DNA of 64,000 nt from Atrichornis clamosus (lineage: Eukaryota > Chordata > Aves > Passeriformes > Menuridae). Under the pieces are notes generated by a model, which was not told the origin of the DNA, searched no databases, and was given only the letters and a program-made list of their open reading frames with translations. Position numbers and translations under genes: made by a program. Shown one piece after another: positions 1 to 13,982 of the stretch (the first letter of the stretch is position 1; each line of letters opens with the position of its first letter). The stretch is from the NCBI GenBank assembly GCA_013400975.1, contig WBMZ01011823.1, positions 194,809 through 258,808 of the forward strand. The letters are read 5' to 3'.

Positions 1-3000
1 CTTACCCCTGATCCTTTCCACAACAGCCTCTCAGTTAATAAATCAAGATAAATCAAGACACTCTGGGAGATCGATCTTTCATACATTCCCTGGTGAGGAT
101 GGGAACCTCACCAAGGACAGAAACCAGGGTGTGTTCTGAAGGACAGCTTTGTGCTCAGTGACTTCCCCCGCAGGGAAGAGAGAGCTGTTCTTGAGTGCAA
201 AACAAAAGTTAGCAAAAAAAAAAGTTGTATGAAAAGATAAATCACCACCTATATCCCACAAGTATCCTGATCTCCACTGGAATTCCTGCACTGAGCCAGC
301 CTGGATAATTCCAAGAGAAGCAGCAGTCCTGCTCACAGTGCTGTGCACACGTAAGAGCAGGGCTGTGACAGCAAACCCCTTTGGGTGCTCAGGTCTGCTC
401 AGAATGGTTGGGATTTAATCATCAAAACACACTGTGCTAGTGGAACAACACTGCTCCTCTAATTCACAACAGAGTGAAAGGGTCAAGGGAACTGAAGAGT
501 TTAACCAATAAACAAATTCCTACAGCTAAAAAGCAAGAAATGAGCTATTTAGGCACTTGGCTGTGTTCCCTTCCAGAAATGAACATGGAGTCTTTTCCTT
601 CCTGCCAGGGGCTTGCATCTGTGTTAGGTAGTGGAGCCCAAAATAATTTAGAAATGTTACCCAGGAGAAGTCAGTAGGAAGTGAAGCCCACAATCTCTGC
701 CTTGCACACACAACGGACGGTGCCTCTTCCTAATTCCCAGCTAACGAGCCTACACAGATTACTTGGTTCTACTGAAACATGAAATATTTCCTATAGTGCC
801 AATTTACTGGGAGGCCATTTCAAGGAAAGCTCCTTATCTAGTCTTTCTGCTAGTTGCACAGTTTAGGGGGCTGGGTGGGTATCAAGTTGCCAGGCTTTAA
901 ATACACTTCAAAAACTTTAAAAAAAAAAAAAAAGAAATTAAAAAGAGACAGAGGAGAACAGGAAAATAAATCAGCTTTCTCTGCATTGTGTTAGTAATAT
1001 ACTCTCCCTACCTGAAGGTTTTATTTCACAGGAAGAGTACAGGAGTATCAGTGATGCCTTACATCAAGCTAAGAGATGCAGAGTCCTTCCATTAAATTTG
1101 CCTGAGATTTTTCAGACAAAGGTTGAAAAAAAAAATCTGCATTGAAAGCATAAATTTTCTGCTGCTATTACGGGTATGTTCACGTACTGAATATAATACA
1201 CTTTTTTTGTTTTAGTAGCCTTCCTAGATCAATTTACCCATTTCTCTTTTCTATGGGGTAACATCAATATCAGCAGCAGATAAGAGAGGAATATGCTGAG
1301 AATTACAAGCAAGTACCCACACACAGCAAGAGAGAAGGATCTGAATGCATAAAGAGATCCAAAATGGGCTTGGATGAACGTGTGGCAAAGGTGGACATGG
1401 GATGCTCCAAGGGTTGCAGCCCCTCTGCTCTGGAGCTAGGCTGGGAGGGCTGGGGGTGTTCACCTGGAGAAGGGAAGGCTCCAGGGAGACCTTAGAGCCC
1501 CTTCCAGTGCCTAAAGGGGCTCCAAGAGAGCTGGAGAGGGACTTGGGACAAGGAATGGAGGGACAGGACAAGGGGGAATGGCTTCCCACTGCCAGAGGGC
1601 GGGGTTAGATGGGATATTGGGGAAGGCATCCTTCCCTGTGTGGGTGGTGAGGCCCTGGCCCAGGTATCCCAGAGAAGCTGTGGCTGCCCCATCCCTGGAA
1701 GTGTCCAAGGCCAGGTTGGATGGGGCTTGGAGCAATCTGGGATAGTGGAAGGTGTCCCTGCCCATGGCAGGGGGTGGAACAGGATGATCTTGAACCCAAA
1801 CCTTTTATGATTTATGATATGCACATTTGATAAGGAAACTACGGAGCTCTTCCTCATCCCCCTCTCTTCAGTGAGCACCTGGGGATCCCATTTATTCTGC
1901 TCTTCCAACACTCCATCACAATCTTCTCGCCACCCAACTCCACTTCTTTACAACTTAGCAAGTTCCATCCCAGTCACCAGTTCAGATTCTTTATATAAAC
2001 CCCTCAAACAGCTTTTAAGGAGAAGTGAAACTTCTCTCCTGAGCAGACTGAGTGGAGAAAATGCAGTGTGAGGTTTTCAGTATACGCATCAAACAGCAAG
2101 ACACCTCTGAGGGGTGCAGAGGTGAACCGCCTGGGAAGAGCTCCTTTCACAGGGAGAAATGAAAAGAGACATCTCTCACTCCCTGCCAGAGCTGAGCACC
2201 TTTTCCTACAGCACTGGGTATTCTCTGTGAATTTTCCCTGTGAATGTGGGGTGTGACTGAGGATGCTGCAGGCGGGTTTGGGGGGAAAGAGGCTGGAGCG
2301 GTGCTCTCCAACTGGAATGCAGCTCTCTCCACATTCAAAATTCCTCCTGGTGAAGGCCTGCACATCCCAGACACCATCCTGTAGAAAGAGCTGCTCTAAG
2401 AGCATCACATGCCATTGCTGCTCCCCATCCCATGGCCCAGGGAGGCCCTGCCGCGGGTGTGATGCACGGAATGGTCGCAGAAAGCCTCAGGCCATCTCCC
2501 AGCTCCAAGAAACCATTTCCTGGCAAGCCTTTGCAGCAGGTACCTATCGTACATTATCCTGATAAGAACAGATGTCTCCCTGTATTTTTAGCCAGGCTGA
2601 CCCCAGATCACACAACAAACACCTCTCGCTCAGAGCGAGCCGGGTTAGATTGAAATCAGCAGCAGCACAAGGTTCCCTACAGAGCCCATGGCTTGGATGA
2701 AAAGGAGCAGAGCAGGGACTGTCTGCTCTGCAGCTCTGTGAAACAGCACATCACCAACAATCCCTTTCCAATGCAAACCTCGCGGGATATCCAGTCCCTG
2801 GTTTTTGGTTGGCTTTTCTTTTATAGTTAAACAAGAACTGCTTGGGAATAACAAAAGAGATGCTACATCTTGATAATAACTCCCTTTCTTTCTCCCTTTT
2901 GTTCAAGGAGGAAGAGCCCATGGTTCTCTCCAAGGTGACCACAGCTGCCTTCCTATTACAGAAGACTGGCAGAAATAAATATCCAGCCTAAATGGAAGCA

Positions 3001-6000
3001 GTCTGCAGCCATCTGTAACTTTAACACATCATTTCTAGGTGCCAGCTTCAGTTTGCACTACACAGAGGCAACAGACAAGCTGAAGTTACTCCATAACAAA
3101 CTTCCCACATTGCCCAAGATCCAGTGCTAGGGAAACTAATCAGGCTAACAACTACCAATCTAAAAACAAGTATTTATTTATTTAAAACCCATGGGCTCTG
3201 AAAAAAATAGTCAGAACATTGTACTGGCTTCTGAAACATATACAATTTATCTATTGCCAAAATGCTCTCAGTCCTCCACAAACCACAGGACAAGTGGTGC
3301 CTGTGAGAAAAAAGCTCCATCTAAATGAAAAGCATCTCTATTAATTGGATTAAAGACCTTTTAAACACTAGCATTTAGCATTGACTTCTTCCCTTCAACA
3401 AAAAAACTGCCTTTCACCCTAATTGGCAACTCCTTGCAAGAAAATTTACAGTCAGGAGTACACTGGAATTCACAGCATTGCTATTAACTCTGACATCACT
3501 CCTACCAGGAAAATGTTGATTAAGACATTTTTCTGAGCAAGATTATTGCAAACAGTAGGAAAAGTGGGTGGTTTTTTTCCTGCTCCATGAGACTTCAAGT
3601 CTCTTTTGCAACGTTCCAGTCTGGTGCTGTCTGAACACCCACCACCAAGGACAGGAGAAATAAAGAAACTGCCTGTGCAAACCAGCAACCAAACCCAAGC
3701 AAATAACAAACAGCATATTCAAGAGCTCAAAGCAAGCTGGGAAAGAATGGAAGTGACGGAATTGCTGAGTCTTTTCCATATAGGACCAACGTCTGAACAG
3801 CAGCAATGTCCTAAAACTGCCCTAAGGCTCCCTAACACCAAGTTCTTTGGTTGGCAGATGCAGGACTGCTTGTGGATGATTCAAAGCATTACACAGCTCC
3901 ACTACACAGCTGAAAAAAAAAAAGAAACAAAAAGATTTCCTTTGATATATTTATAGGTCATCATTTGCTTATACAAGTAGAGTAGAAGACTGGCCCTGCT
4001 GTGAGGACCTGAAGGCAAGGCAGGGATGTCACACACAGGGAAGGGTCTCACCTGTATCGAGGAGATGGGAAAGTGAGGTGCACAGGTGAACTCTGCAAGT
4101 TGTACAGGAAAACTGGCAGAGCCAAGGGAAGACTGCAGGTCTGCCAACAGATCTCCAGCCCTTTCCAGACAAAACAACTGTTCCCCCCATCACAGTTTAT
4201 AAATTGGTTATATCTGCTGTCCTAGTCCTTCGAAAGTGTTTCAGTTTTTCTTTCCATTACTACACAGATTCAGTAAAAAAATGGACTTACTCTGAAGATC
4301 CATTTTTTCACAGTAAGGAATTAAAGAAATGGGGGAACTAAGAGTTCCTGAAGACCTCACTTTGCCCATCTGTAACTCAAATGTGCAGGTGCTTCTGCAC
4401 AGAGACCTGACTCTATCACTCAAAGGATTGAGGTTTTGTTCACAGCAGCTGGAACTGGAAAAGATGGGATATATGACAACAGAAAGCCAAATCCCACTTC
4501 TAAGTAAGTGAGCAAATAGAAAAAACTCATGCCAGCCACAAAATGTCTCAAGTTTCTTCCAGGGGGGACAATCTTTCACACCCTACAGAGAGTGTGGTGA
4601 CAGCATCACTTCTTTGGGAACATGGCAGGAAGCTCCACCGAGTCCTCATTTTCGGGCTCTAAGGAAGAACAGCTACACTGTCTATTAATCACAGGATACT
4701 CCAAGTAGTATCCAAAACTCTGTCTCCAGATTGGTTTTATAACAGTGATTTAAATCCAGATTTCTCTGGACAAGGTTGGTAGCTCTCTTTACACACTGCA
4801 CATACCCATGTTAATTATTCTTGGCTACCTGGTCTGACCTGCAATATAGCAGAAGGCAATAATTCAAAGGGGTGGATTATCCTACAATGAATAAATAAAT
4901 ACAACCCCATTTTCCTCAGGTACACTTCCCCGAGAGCAACAGGAAAACTGAAGGTTCCTCCCTCTACCTCAGTCTCTAAAAAGAAACCAAATGTTATTTG
5001 GTTCTAAAAGGAATTCAAGTGCATCCAAATAGTCCCTTGGCTTAGGGAGAGGAAACAATTTGCCTTTTACACTTCTTGAAAATGCTGTTTAAGATCTCTT
5101 ATTGGGAAAAAGGTTACACTCAAACAACCACTCTTCAAGGAGTTTTTCCATGTAGAAAGTAAAGCAGAGTTAAGGTTGATTCGTTTCAATTTAAGCCATA
5201 ACCTTCAATGTTGAAAGTCTTCCTTCCTCAGACACTTCTCAAGAGCAAAAGGACAAATGAGATGTGAGCTCGTGGATATAGGGAGAGAAAGAAGGTTAAG
5301 AGGAAGAAGTAAAGATTTTAGTGCTAAGTTGGACAAGGGTTTTCTTATCCCAGCACAAACCAGTATTTCCTAAACAGCTTCATGTGATACTGGAAAGAAA
5401 GGATGCAAGGCCGGCAAAGATCCACACATCAGGCTTCATCTAGAGAAGGCTTGTGTGGTTTTTACATCTGCCAAAAACCCTCTAGTTTTCTCCACTACTT
5501 TGGAGGCAACCCCTTCCATCAAAGGGAAGTGTCTGGGAGTTACTTTGTAGGGTACAATATGAGCCTTTCCAAGAGCTGATACTGGATGGTTGTACCCAGG
5601 AACTGTGCAGATCCTCAGTATCACAATTCCAGGCAGTGTAAAAGTCAAGATTTCTTGGCACTTGCATTCTTTAAAACAATTTTCTTAAGAAAAAGAAGCA
5701 TCAACATCGTAAGATGCTTAACAGAAAAAACAGGCTCAGCTGTCCCTCTGAACCCACCCAACTTAAATCTGAATTATTCTCAGGCCAACTGTCAGCTGGA
5801 TCCTCTTGATTTGCAGCTTACACACAAAGTTTTGAGGTTCTGTTTCCACTGGAATTTTTCTTAATAGAATTCTGGATATTGAAGCCAAGTTCACATTAGA
5901 GATCGTGAGTTTTAAATTCCTTAAAACAATTACACAGTTAATTTAATCAAACCATTGTTTAAAGGAAGTTAAACGTAAATATTTTGATCTTTACAATAAA

Positions 6001-6686
6001 ACTGTTAAAAGGGAAAAATAAGAACTGTGGTCAAACAAAATCTATGGAGAAGAACAATGCAAGGAAATTAATTCAACTGTGATTTTGAAGATTGCTGGTT
6101 AGTTAAAGATAATGAGGAGCTTTACTTCTCTTTTTGTATACAAGATCTATTTTGAGATATGGAGAAGCAGGTGGGATTTGAAAGACACATCTCCAATTTA
6201 TCACTGTAACTATCAACATCCCATCCATGAGCTTGAGATTCAACCCAAAACCCTCTGAAGATCCTCTCTGCCAAACTGTGTGGGGTTTTTTCTGCAACTT
6301 TATATTATACAGCCATTATTAATATTTTCTATTTGTTCATTCTGAAGAGCCTCAGCATTTATTTCATGTTAACTGACTACAACTTCACCAGCTGCTTCTG
6401 ATTCCCAGATTTCGTGAGTGGTGGGAGGACAGGGCAGGTATCCGTGCCTGAGGAGCTGGACAGACAGCTACGGATGAGACAGCTATGGATGACTCAGCTC
6501 TGGATCATCTGCTGCAAAGCAAAGGGCAGATTTGTTCCTACCCTCCTAAAAACTAAACTGCTCAGAGGGAGAACCTCTAGAGTACCCCAGACCCAGAAGT
6601 GAATTATCAGTGATAATAAACAACAGTGACAAAAGGCCTCTATTCCATAAAAAACAGCAGGAGATGTTTAGGCTGTGTTTGTTTAC
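1..6686 (-). other. HMBOX1: HMBOX1 intron downstream of the last visible exon (partial)
   Basis: Non-coding sequence from the GTAAAC donor to the window edge. It contains one sense CR1 fragment (1390-1819), an A15 run (919-933) and several short A/T tracts. I found no open frame resembling the HMBOX1 linker, homeodomain or acidic C-terminus on the minus strand. The rest shows no structure I recognise. Confidence 0.75.
1390..1819 (+). mobile_element. CR1 LINE 3' end, 5'-truncated
   Basis: It begins in the last codons of CR1 ORF2 (GATGCTCCAAGGG, LGGLGVFTWRREGSRE in the sense frame) and runs through the diagnostic 3' region (CCATCCCTGGAAGTGTCCAA, CTTGGAGCAATCTGG, GGAAGGTGTCCCTGCCCATGG) to a decayed terminal repeat near TTTTATGATTTATGAT. 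It is moderately diverged and antisense to HMBOX1. Confidence 0.93.
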
Positions 6687-6797
6687 CAGGATTTGTCTTC
6701 TCAAGCTGGTACCATCTGTAAAATGCCCTTTTCTTTTGTTCACTCAGGTCCGACCCCTGCTGCAAGAGCCAATGGGAGATCCGGCTCTGACTGATAC
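6687..6797 (-). CDS. HMBOX1: HMBOX1 coding exon: second part of atypical POU-specific domain
   Basis: This 111-bp exon encodes 36 whole codons between two split Gly codons: ISQSRISHWLLQQGSDLSEQ then KKRAFYRWYQLEKTNP. The acceptor is a strong pyrimidine tract ending TTTTCCACAG; the donor is CCTG|GTAAAC. It is in frame with the exon at 15164-15249 across an 8,366-bp intron. The SQSRISHWL segment corresponds to the recognition-helix part of the POU-specific fold, and the RAFYRWYQLE helix closes the domain. A 17-bp tandem duplication lies about 80-115 bases upstream of the acceptor, in the branch-point zone or just beyond. The next coding exon (the linker and homeodomain in orthologues) was searched for in 1-6686 and not found, so it should lie outside the window. 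Confidence 0.95.
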
Positions 6798-6878
6798 CTG
6801 TGGAAAACCAGAACAGAACGGGAAAAAAGAGAAAGAGAAAACTTGTTCTTTATGAAAACATTTTAAAGTGATTTATAT

Positions 6879-6912
6879 ACTGATAAAAGGTGGTGACTGA
6901 TAAAAGGTGGTG
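6879..6912. repeat. 17-bp tandem duplication near splice acceptor
   Basis: Two exact adjacent copies of ACTGATAAAAGGTGGTG, at 6879-6895 and 6896-6912. They lie 80-115 bases upstream of the acceptor of the HMBOX1 exon at 6687-6797. Confidence 0.95.
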
Positions 6913-7934
6913 TTTTAAAAAGCCCAGGAACTCATAACGCTTCAATCCCAGAAAAAGCAGAATTAAAGCTTCCCTGCTTCATCCCAAACTGCCTTAACTT
7001 CTCCCTGGAATCTGCACAATCAGCCCAAAAGCAAAGAGGGTGCAAACTGGGAAGCCAAATCTATCACTGACTTGAATTGTCCACAACTTCCCTGACTCCT
7101 AAATTTATTCATCTGTGAAAAGGGAACAAGCCCCTTCCCCACTATTATATACAAATAATGATAGTTAGGAAATCGTTACCATTCAAAGCCTGAATAAGAA
7201 GGGAGATAAACACAGAAAACAGTTTATGTGATATAGATCAAGTCACCCCAGAAGTGGAGCAAACCAACTGTCAGCAGCTGGAACAACACAGCCAGAAAAC
7301 AAACCAGAAAGGGCAGCTGTCCGTCAGGAAAGCAGGAGCCAAGCTTGAGGTATCCAGGCATGATTAGGGACAAAAAAATCTAGTTTTAAAAGCTAAACTT
7401 CTAAGAAGAAAAGTAAAAAGGGGAAAAAACAATCCTAGAAGTTAATACAGCTATTTTCAAAGCATGACACTGAATGAAAGATCAATGCAGGAAGGGCAGA
7501 AAATGATTTGGAGAGGAACTAAATAAAACAAGAGGTTTAAAAGTGCACTAAGAGGTGAGCAATAGGTTCATCTGGAAACATAAAACGAAGTATGGTTCAC
7601 TGAGTAACTGAAGCAATACTTCAGGTGGAACAACTCCCTGTGCTTTCCACAAGGCCCTCCAGCCATCAGAATGGGTTAACAACACCCAAACTCTCCTGAG
7701 AACTGAAGTTTTAGGAGGTGCTCCAAGTACCAATCTACTGCCAACACCACCTGTGCCACCACCTGCTTGGTGGTATCACCCAGGCAGGTAGAGGCTGGGC
7801 TTCACACAGAAACCAAACTACCTCCCACCTCCAGAGATACATCAAGGTTTTACAAGATCTCATAATCATATTTAACTCACGAAAAACAACTCCCTGTAGT
7901 TTTACCACTTCTAATATGGGGGGGTTTATCACGC

Positions 7935-7950
7935 TTTTTTTTTTTTTTTT
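7935..7950. repeat. T16 homopolymer
   Basis: Uninterrupted run of 16 T in the 8.4-kb HMBOX1 intron. It is A-rich on the sense strand of the gene. Confidence 0.95.
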
Positions 7951-8895
7951 GGTGCTGAACACTGAAGGTAGTTAACTTCAGAATGTCTCAAATTGACTCT
8001 TGGGTACCACATTCAGGTGGGCATACCACAATCAGATTTTTAAAATCACGGGGTTTATACTCTTTATTGTTCTTCCTTAAACAGAATTCTGGAGGCTATG
8101 AAGTTTAAATTGTCCTGGGGAAAAGGGGTAAGTGTGTTTTGTTTCGGATACAGAAGCTCACTGCTATTCAACAGAGCTGTGCCCACAAAACAGACCCTGA
8201 TTTTATTACAACTCATTTCCAGAGGTTGCCTTGCCCTCAACTGAGAGAGTTCAGGATCAGCTGGGGCAGCCAAGAGTTGCCAAGCCCCAGGGCCCACACT
8301 GGGATCTAAAACTGAGTTTATACTACTGGGGAAGTAGAATTATTCAACCAAACACAGCTCTTAGAGACTGCCAAGTTTACATCAAGTAACTGTGTAAGCA
8401 CACAAGTTAATACCAAAAGAAGGCACCGTAAGCTGATACGGCTTCAGTCTAGTTGAAACCATGCCTCCTACATGCCTGGTCACCAGTGAAAAGACCAAGA
8501 TCTGAAAATGTGCAGCTCTTGACCTGTTATCGTGATTTATAAAAGGCATTTCTTGTCCTGTGCTGTGGGACACAAAGGTTTGTGTCTCACTGCTTTTGGC
8601 TGTTAATTAATCACTGCTCCAGTCATTTACTTGTTTACTATGGTCCACTTACTGCACTGAATTAGTGTGTGTTGAGTGTTTGGATAACAACCTAAGATAT
8701 AAACACAAGGCAATACTAGATAAAAATTATAAATAGGGATTAAATGTCTTCCACAAGTGGAAAACCCCAATTCTGCTCAAGAGGCTGCCTGACACTGTCA
8801 CACGTGGTACAGATGTGACACTTCAGACAATGAGCTCGAGACAAGGCACAGGAGCAGGGGCCAAACGACTCAAACTGGGTGTTGCCACGTCCAGG

Positions 8896-9110
8896 TTCAT
8901 GGAATCGAGGAATAATCTGAGTTGGAAAGGACCTTTAAAGGTCATCTAGTCCAACAACCCCTGCAATGAGCTGGGACATCTTCAACCAGGCCAGGTTGTT
9001 CAGAGCCCTGTTCAACCTGACCTTGGAAATTTCCAGGGATGAGGCAGCCACCATCTTTCTGTAGCCAGTGTTTTACCATCCTCATTATAAAATGCATCTT
9101 TCCACAAACT
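8896..9110 (-). mobile_element. CR1 LINE 3' end, antisense, diverged
   Basis: Begins ATGGAATCGAGG, then GAGTTGGAAAGGACCTTTAAAG, ATCTAGTCCAAC and GAAATTTCCAGGGATGAGGCA, continuing with decay to about 9110. This is the reverse complement of a CR1 3' end, of the same subfamily as the copy at 17051-17230. Confidence 0.88.
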
Positions 9111-12100
9111 ATGCACTATCACAATGTCCTGAACTGCAGCAAAGTTCTCCAAAACAGAGCTGTACCCATGTGGGGATCCTTTTGTGACAAAAAAGATGGT
9201 GTCACTTAGCCACAGTAGCTGGTCCTCTGACTTACTGAGAGCCCTCACAACTCGTAAAGCTGCTTCTGCAAAATGTTTTTAAGGCAAAAAATTTATCTGT
9301 AGCTTAGCTCAGTTTAGAGGCCCCAAAGCTATATTCCAACAGCTTGACCAACCCGAGGTCACATGCAAAGTCTGTAGCAGAAGAACTGATCCAGGAACTC
9401 CTAGACCCCAGCGCAGTGTCTTAACCCAAACCCATCCTTCATTCTTTTCACTTAAAAAAACAAACTCCACAAATTTTCATGGCAGAGTTTCTTGCATCTC
9501 CAGTGGGTTCTACACAGTTGACTCAAAGGACAGTGACCACCAGGGCCCTCTCATCACGTTGCCTGTAACCATGATACTTTTAGGGAATTGCACTGGCAGG
9601 GAGAAAGAAATCATCCTGCTGCCAGAAGCGGATTAATGAAATAAGTTCCCTGGAGTAGTGAAAAATCCAGCTGTGTTGAGGAAATTCACTCCTCCACTGA
9701 ACCAGAGACCTGAAGGAGGGCTGTCATCCCTCCGGGTTCAGCATCAGCAGTGCCAGGAACACACCTGGTTATGGACACCAGCAGCTTTCTCGCAGAAAAT
9801 ACTGAAGAAAAGGGGTATCCACAAAAGATTACTGCAGTTCAGATGTTGACTTCTGGTGTCACACATCACTGTTCCCCACAGCAGGTCACACTGCCCAATG
9901 ATAAACAAAACAGAGGGGACAGTCCATGCTCGCTCCCCTGGCCAGCCCTGCTGTCTCCTACACAACTTATGTGGGGAGAGAGTTTTTCCTTCAAATATAT
10001 AAAATAAATGGCAAAATACATCATCAAGAGGAGCCAATTGCTCTGTGCAGCTCAAATCTGCTCATAACCCTCAATGCTGCTATTCATCAAGTCTTTGGGA
10101 ACTGGTTTTCACCTTCACAGATAGATTTGTTCAGCAACTCTGCTTTGCATTTCTTTAATGTTTCTTTCAGGAGAGGTTTTCAGAAGCACCTGGAATACAT
10201 CAGACCTGGAGAAGAAAGTAACTGCCTGTGTTTAAATTCTTCACTTTGTAAGCAAAGTCCTAGATTCAGAGAACAAGTGCTTGCAAAGGACATCTATCAA
10301 TTTAGGAGATTAGCAAAGCTTGTTTACAGAAAACCTGCAAAGATCAAAATCATAGAAAAACAAATCTTTCACTGTGTTGTTATATTCTCTATGAGTATCA
10401 AAAAAACAGGAAGGAAAATGAGTTTCAAAATCCAGCTTCATGCCATCACAGATGATCAGCAATTCAGTGATTTTCTGAATTCTCTTCACAGTGGAACTAG
10501 TTAAGTTTCACTTTGTATTGGCATTTGCTCAGCATCCCTGTGTGTAGGTTCCAAACCTTTAGGGATTTTGTTTGTTCCAGCAGTGCTCCAAGGCTGCCCT
10601 CCACTGCACGTGTGTTTAGCATAATACAAAGCCAAGTCCTGGAGATCTCCTATCAATTAAGGCACAGACTGTAGGGCAGGGCTGGGTAGTACAAGCAGAA
10701 TAATTGGAAAGGTTACCAAAACTGCACTCTGGAAAGCTCTAGGTGTACTTAAAAACAACAAAAAATTACCTCTGCATATTGTTGATAGTTTTTTGTGATT
10801 TTTTAAATGGCGGTTTGGTTTTTATGTTATTAGACAACTGAGAAATCTGAATTCAAATTTCTGCTCTGCAACCTCAGGAAAATCAAGGCTTTGCGTTTTT
10901 TTTTTTTGTTCCTTCATTCCCTATGTGTAAAAAATGGGAAAAGTAATATTTCCAAATCTCACAGAGACATCATCCATCAAAACATTTCAGCCCATCTGCG
11001 GAGGGCTCATCCCTGTGTTCTCCTCCCTCTCTCCTCTGCTGTAGAACAGAACAGAAAATCATCAGCTCCTGAAAACACCTTCCCCACCCTCTATCTACAC
11101 TGGGAAGCTCAGACAGCACCTCTGCCAAAGCTGACATTCCTCCCTTCATCCTTTACCATCCTGACCATAACCTGGTGCCCAGGTACAATTCTCGTGGCAA
11201 TCCAAGCAAATTGCAGCACACGACTTCAAATCATGGCCGATAACACTCTGGCACCTCACCTGCCCCACGTGGGGCTGAACCCCTGCCCCTGAGCAGGCTG
11301 CAGTCGTGTCAAAAGGAGCTCCAAACACCAAGATAGGAAATTCTGCAGGAACTATTCTTAGCTCCTGTTTATACTGTCATTTTTCTTATCAGTAGGAGAT
11401 TATTTATACAGAGCCCAACCCAAGTGTTTCTTGTTTATCTTATTACAGACACCATTTTAAAAGTTTCTATAAAAAGCTGCTCCTGCTTTTAGGACCAGCA
11501 CTAATAAGTGTTATGCTAAGTTTTTGCTTCTTATCAATCATTCCTTTATTTTCAAGTCACCATGTAATACCCTGTTACTATTTTCCAACCTGCCCTCTCC
11601 TCTCCATACACCAGGCAGCCCTGTAGAATGTCTCCCAGGTTTAATTTCTCCTGTCTGATTCATTATCTAAATGACTTTTCAAGTTTCTGGTAATTTTATA
11701 AAGACTAAGAGAACTCCAAAATTGTTCAACTGCAACAGCTGACTTTAACCTTCAGCTCCATGTTCTTCTCTCCTGTATCCTCCCTCTCCATCACTTCCCT
11801 TGTGCTACAGCAGGAAAAACAAGAGGAAAAGCTGTTTACTGATGCAGAGCTGCTCTGTAGGACTGTGGCTGGTGTAGGAATGTGGATTCTCTAAGTGCTT
11901 TGCAATGTTAGAATTAAGATGAGAAAAAGGAGAAATGTCTTTCTGAATGAAAGTGTAGTTTGAAGAATTAGCAAGATACAGTAAAAAAGAAGTTTTGAGG
12001 AGTCAAAGTTGCAGTAGAGATTTCTGCTCCAAGGGCAGAACATGGCAAGTTACAGAATGGGGATAAATAAAAGTCATAAGGACTGGGGAAACAGAGAATT

Positions 12101-13982
12101 TTTCAGAATTGGTAGAAACTGAAAGGAAAAGTTGCCAGCAGGGGTAGCCAAGCCAAGCCACTCTCTTGGACAGAGCCAGCCACACATTTTTCATTTCTTG
12201 CCTCTTCCCAGGACAGAAGCGATGAAGACTAAAAGCTGATTTTTCTGTTTTCCTCTTGTGTAAGTTACTATTTACAGAACACCTTCACCAGTGAGACCTT
12301 TACCAGGCCTGCAAATACTGAGATGATGCCACTTGGGATCATACATTCTGCAAAGCCTCTGTCTATACAAACTGGGTTTTTTACTGAACCACAAGTGGTT
12401 TCCAGGCATTCCTTGGGAGTCTCTTCCATAGCTGAAAGAGACGTTGGAGACATCTGAAGAATACTCAAGTCAACCAGCACTCATCAGGCCTAAGACAGCT
12501 GTGGAAGTGAGAGCCCTGGGACTCGTGCTCTCTGCTCCAGATCTCTGTCCTGAGCTATTTCAGTCACTCCTCACCACTCCCTGCTTTTGAGAGGAAACTG
12601 ATGTTTCTCCCTGGTAGTGCTGAGCACACTCTTTAATCTGGTCCTTTCAAACATCTCTTTGAGATTTACTATTTCTTTCAGATAAGCTGTAACTATGCAC
12701 TTAAGAGTGGCATGTAAGTACTACACATCTGCTTACGCAGGCTGGGGGTTGTATTTGAAATGAATCAGTTCCCACCAAGCACAGGCAGGATGACAAAGAT
12801 GCAAAGATCTACTGGTTTCCCATGGATTTGGCTTGAAAATGAGATAAAAACACAGTGCCTTTAGCTCAGTCCTCTTTCTGTCCCACTGACTGCCTCAAGT
12901 GACATCCTGCAGTATTTCCCTGACCCCCCCGTGAGCACATCCTGGATCCTCCTCATGTTAGGCAGGAGGATTGAGTGGGATGCATGTGAAATTTAGTCAA
13001 CCATGTCTGAAGTGGATGGCTGGTGTCATTTACTCACAGCAGGACACAATGAGAGCTCCCAAAGGCTAAATGCCAACTTAAGGCCAACTGAAATCCAGGA
13101 GAACAGGCTCAGGATGGAAGGAGTGAAATGATCAGGTGTGAAGAGACTGGTTTTGCCTTTCCTACAGCCTGTTGCAGGGTATCAAACACATGCATCAGAC
13201 ACCCAGTTAATTATAATTAGATCCATTCCTTTCACTGAGACAGACTTAGATCTGGTGTGGTGGTTCTGATTCAATGGCCTCACAAGTGTAAGTCCCCACT
13301 GACCAAAAAAACATTGGCTTCTTTTGGAAAGACTCCCTTTGTGCAGTATTCCCCTCTGTGCATTACCTCCCTTGCAGTCTGGACTTGCTGGGTGCTACAC
13401 AGAAGTTAGTTCAGAGTTGGGTTCTCCAGGACTATATTCAGGCAAAGAATGCACAAAAGCAGGAGAGTGACCCACTAACAAATAAAATTTGAGAGTTCAG
13501 GTACAATTTAAGCAACTCGACTTCTGCATTCATTTTTGAAGTATTAGTGGCAATATCTGATAAGGCAAATAACATCCCTTACATTTACACAAATTGTTAA
13601 TCTCCTGATTTTCCACATGAAATTGTAACCAGGAAAGGATAAATACTTTTGCCCAGGACCACAGAAGAGTTGGAGACATGGAAGGAATTCCTGGCTCCCT
13701 GGCTCAAGCACCAGTTTGTGCTTGTGCACCTCAACTGCGGCCATGCCTGCAATCCCAGAGCTCCCAGAGAGGTGAGTTCTTAGGACATTGCAAATACTGG
13801 AAATATCATAGAAGAACAACTTCCCTCCTACTGCTTTGGCATTCTCAGCCATCAAGGAACCTTAAAAATCATCTATTTCAAGTTCTTCTTCCAAGCTTGG
13901 GTTAAAAAATTAACAAATATTATAGGTGTAACATAGGATTGAGCTTTCTGGATTTTAACAAGTCTTCATCCTAAAATGTTCT

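Noticed and set aside
79..348. 89-codon minus-strand open frame at the left edge, tested as the next HMBOX1 exon
   Set aside because: Its translation has no homeodomain or linker features, such as a WF-NRR helix.
4600..4690. Minus-strand stretch reading SLEPENEDSVELPAMFPKK then stop, which looked like an acidic C-terminus
   Set aside because: There is no pyrimidine-tract acceptor before it, and it does not match the known HMBOX1 C-terminus. The homeodomain exon that should precede any terminal exon is absent.
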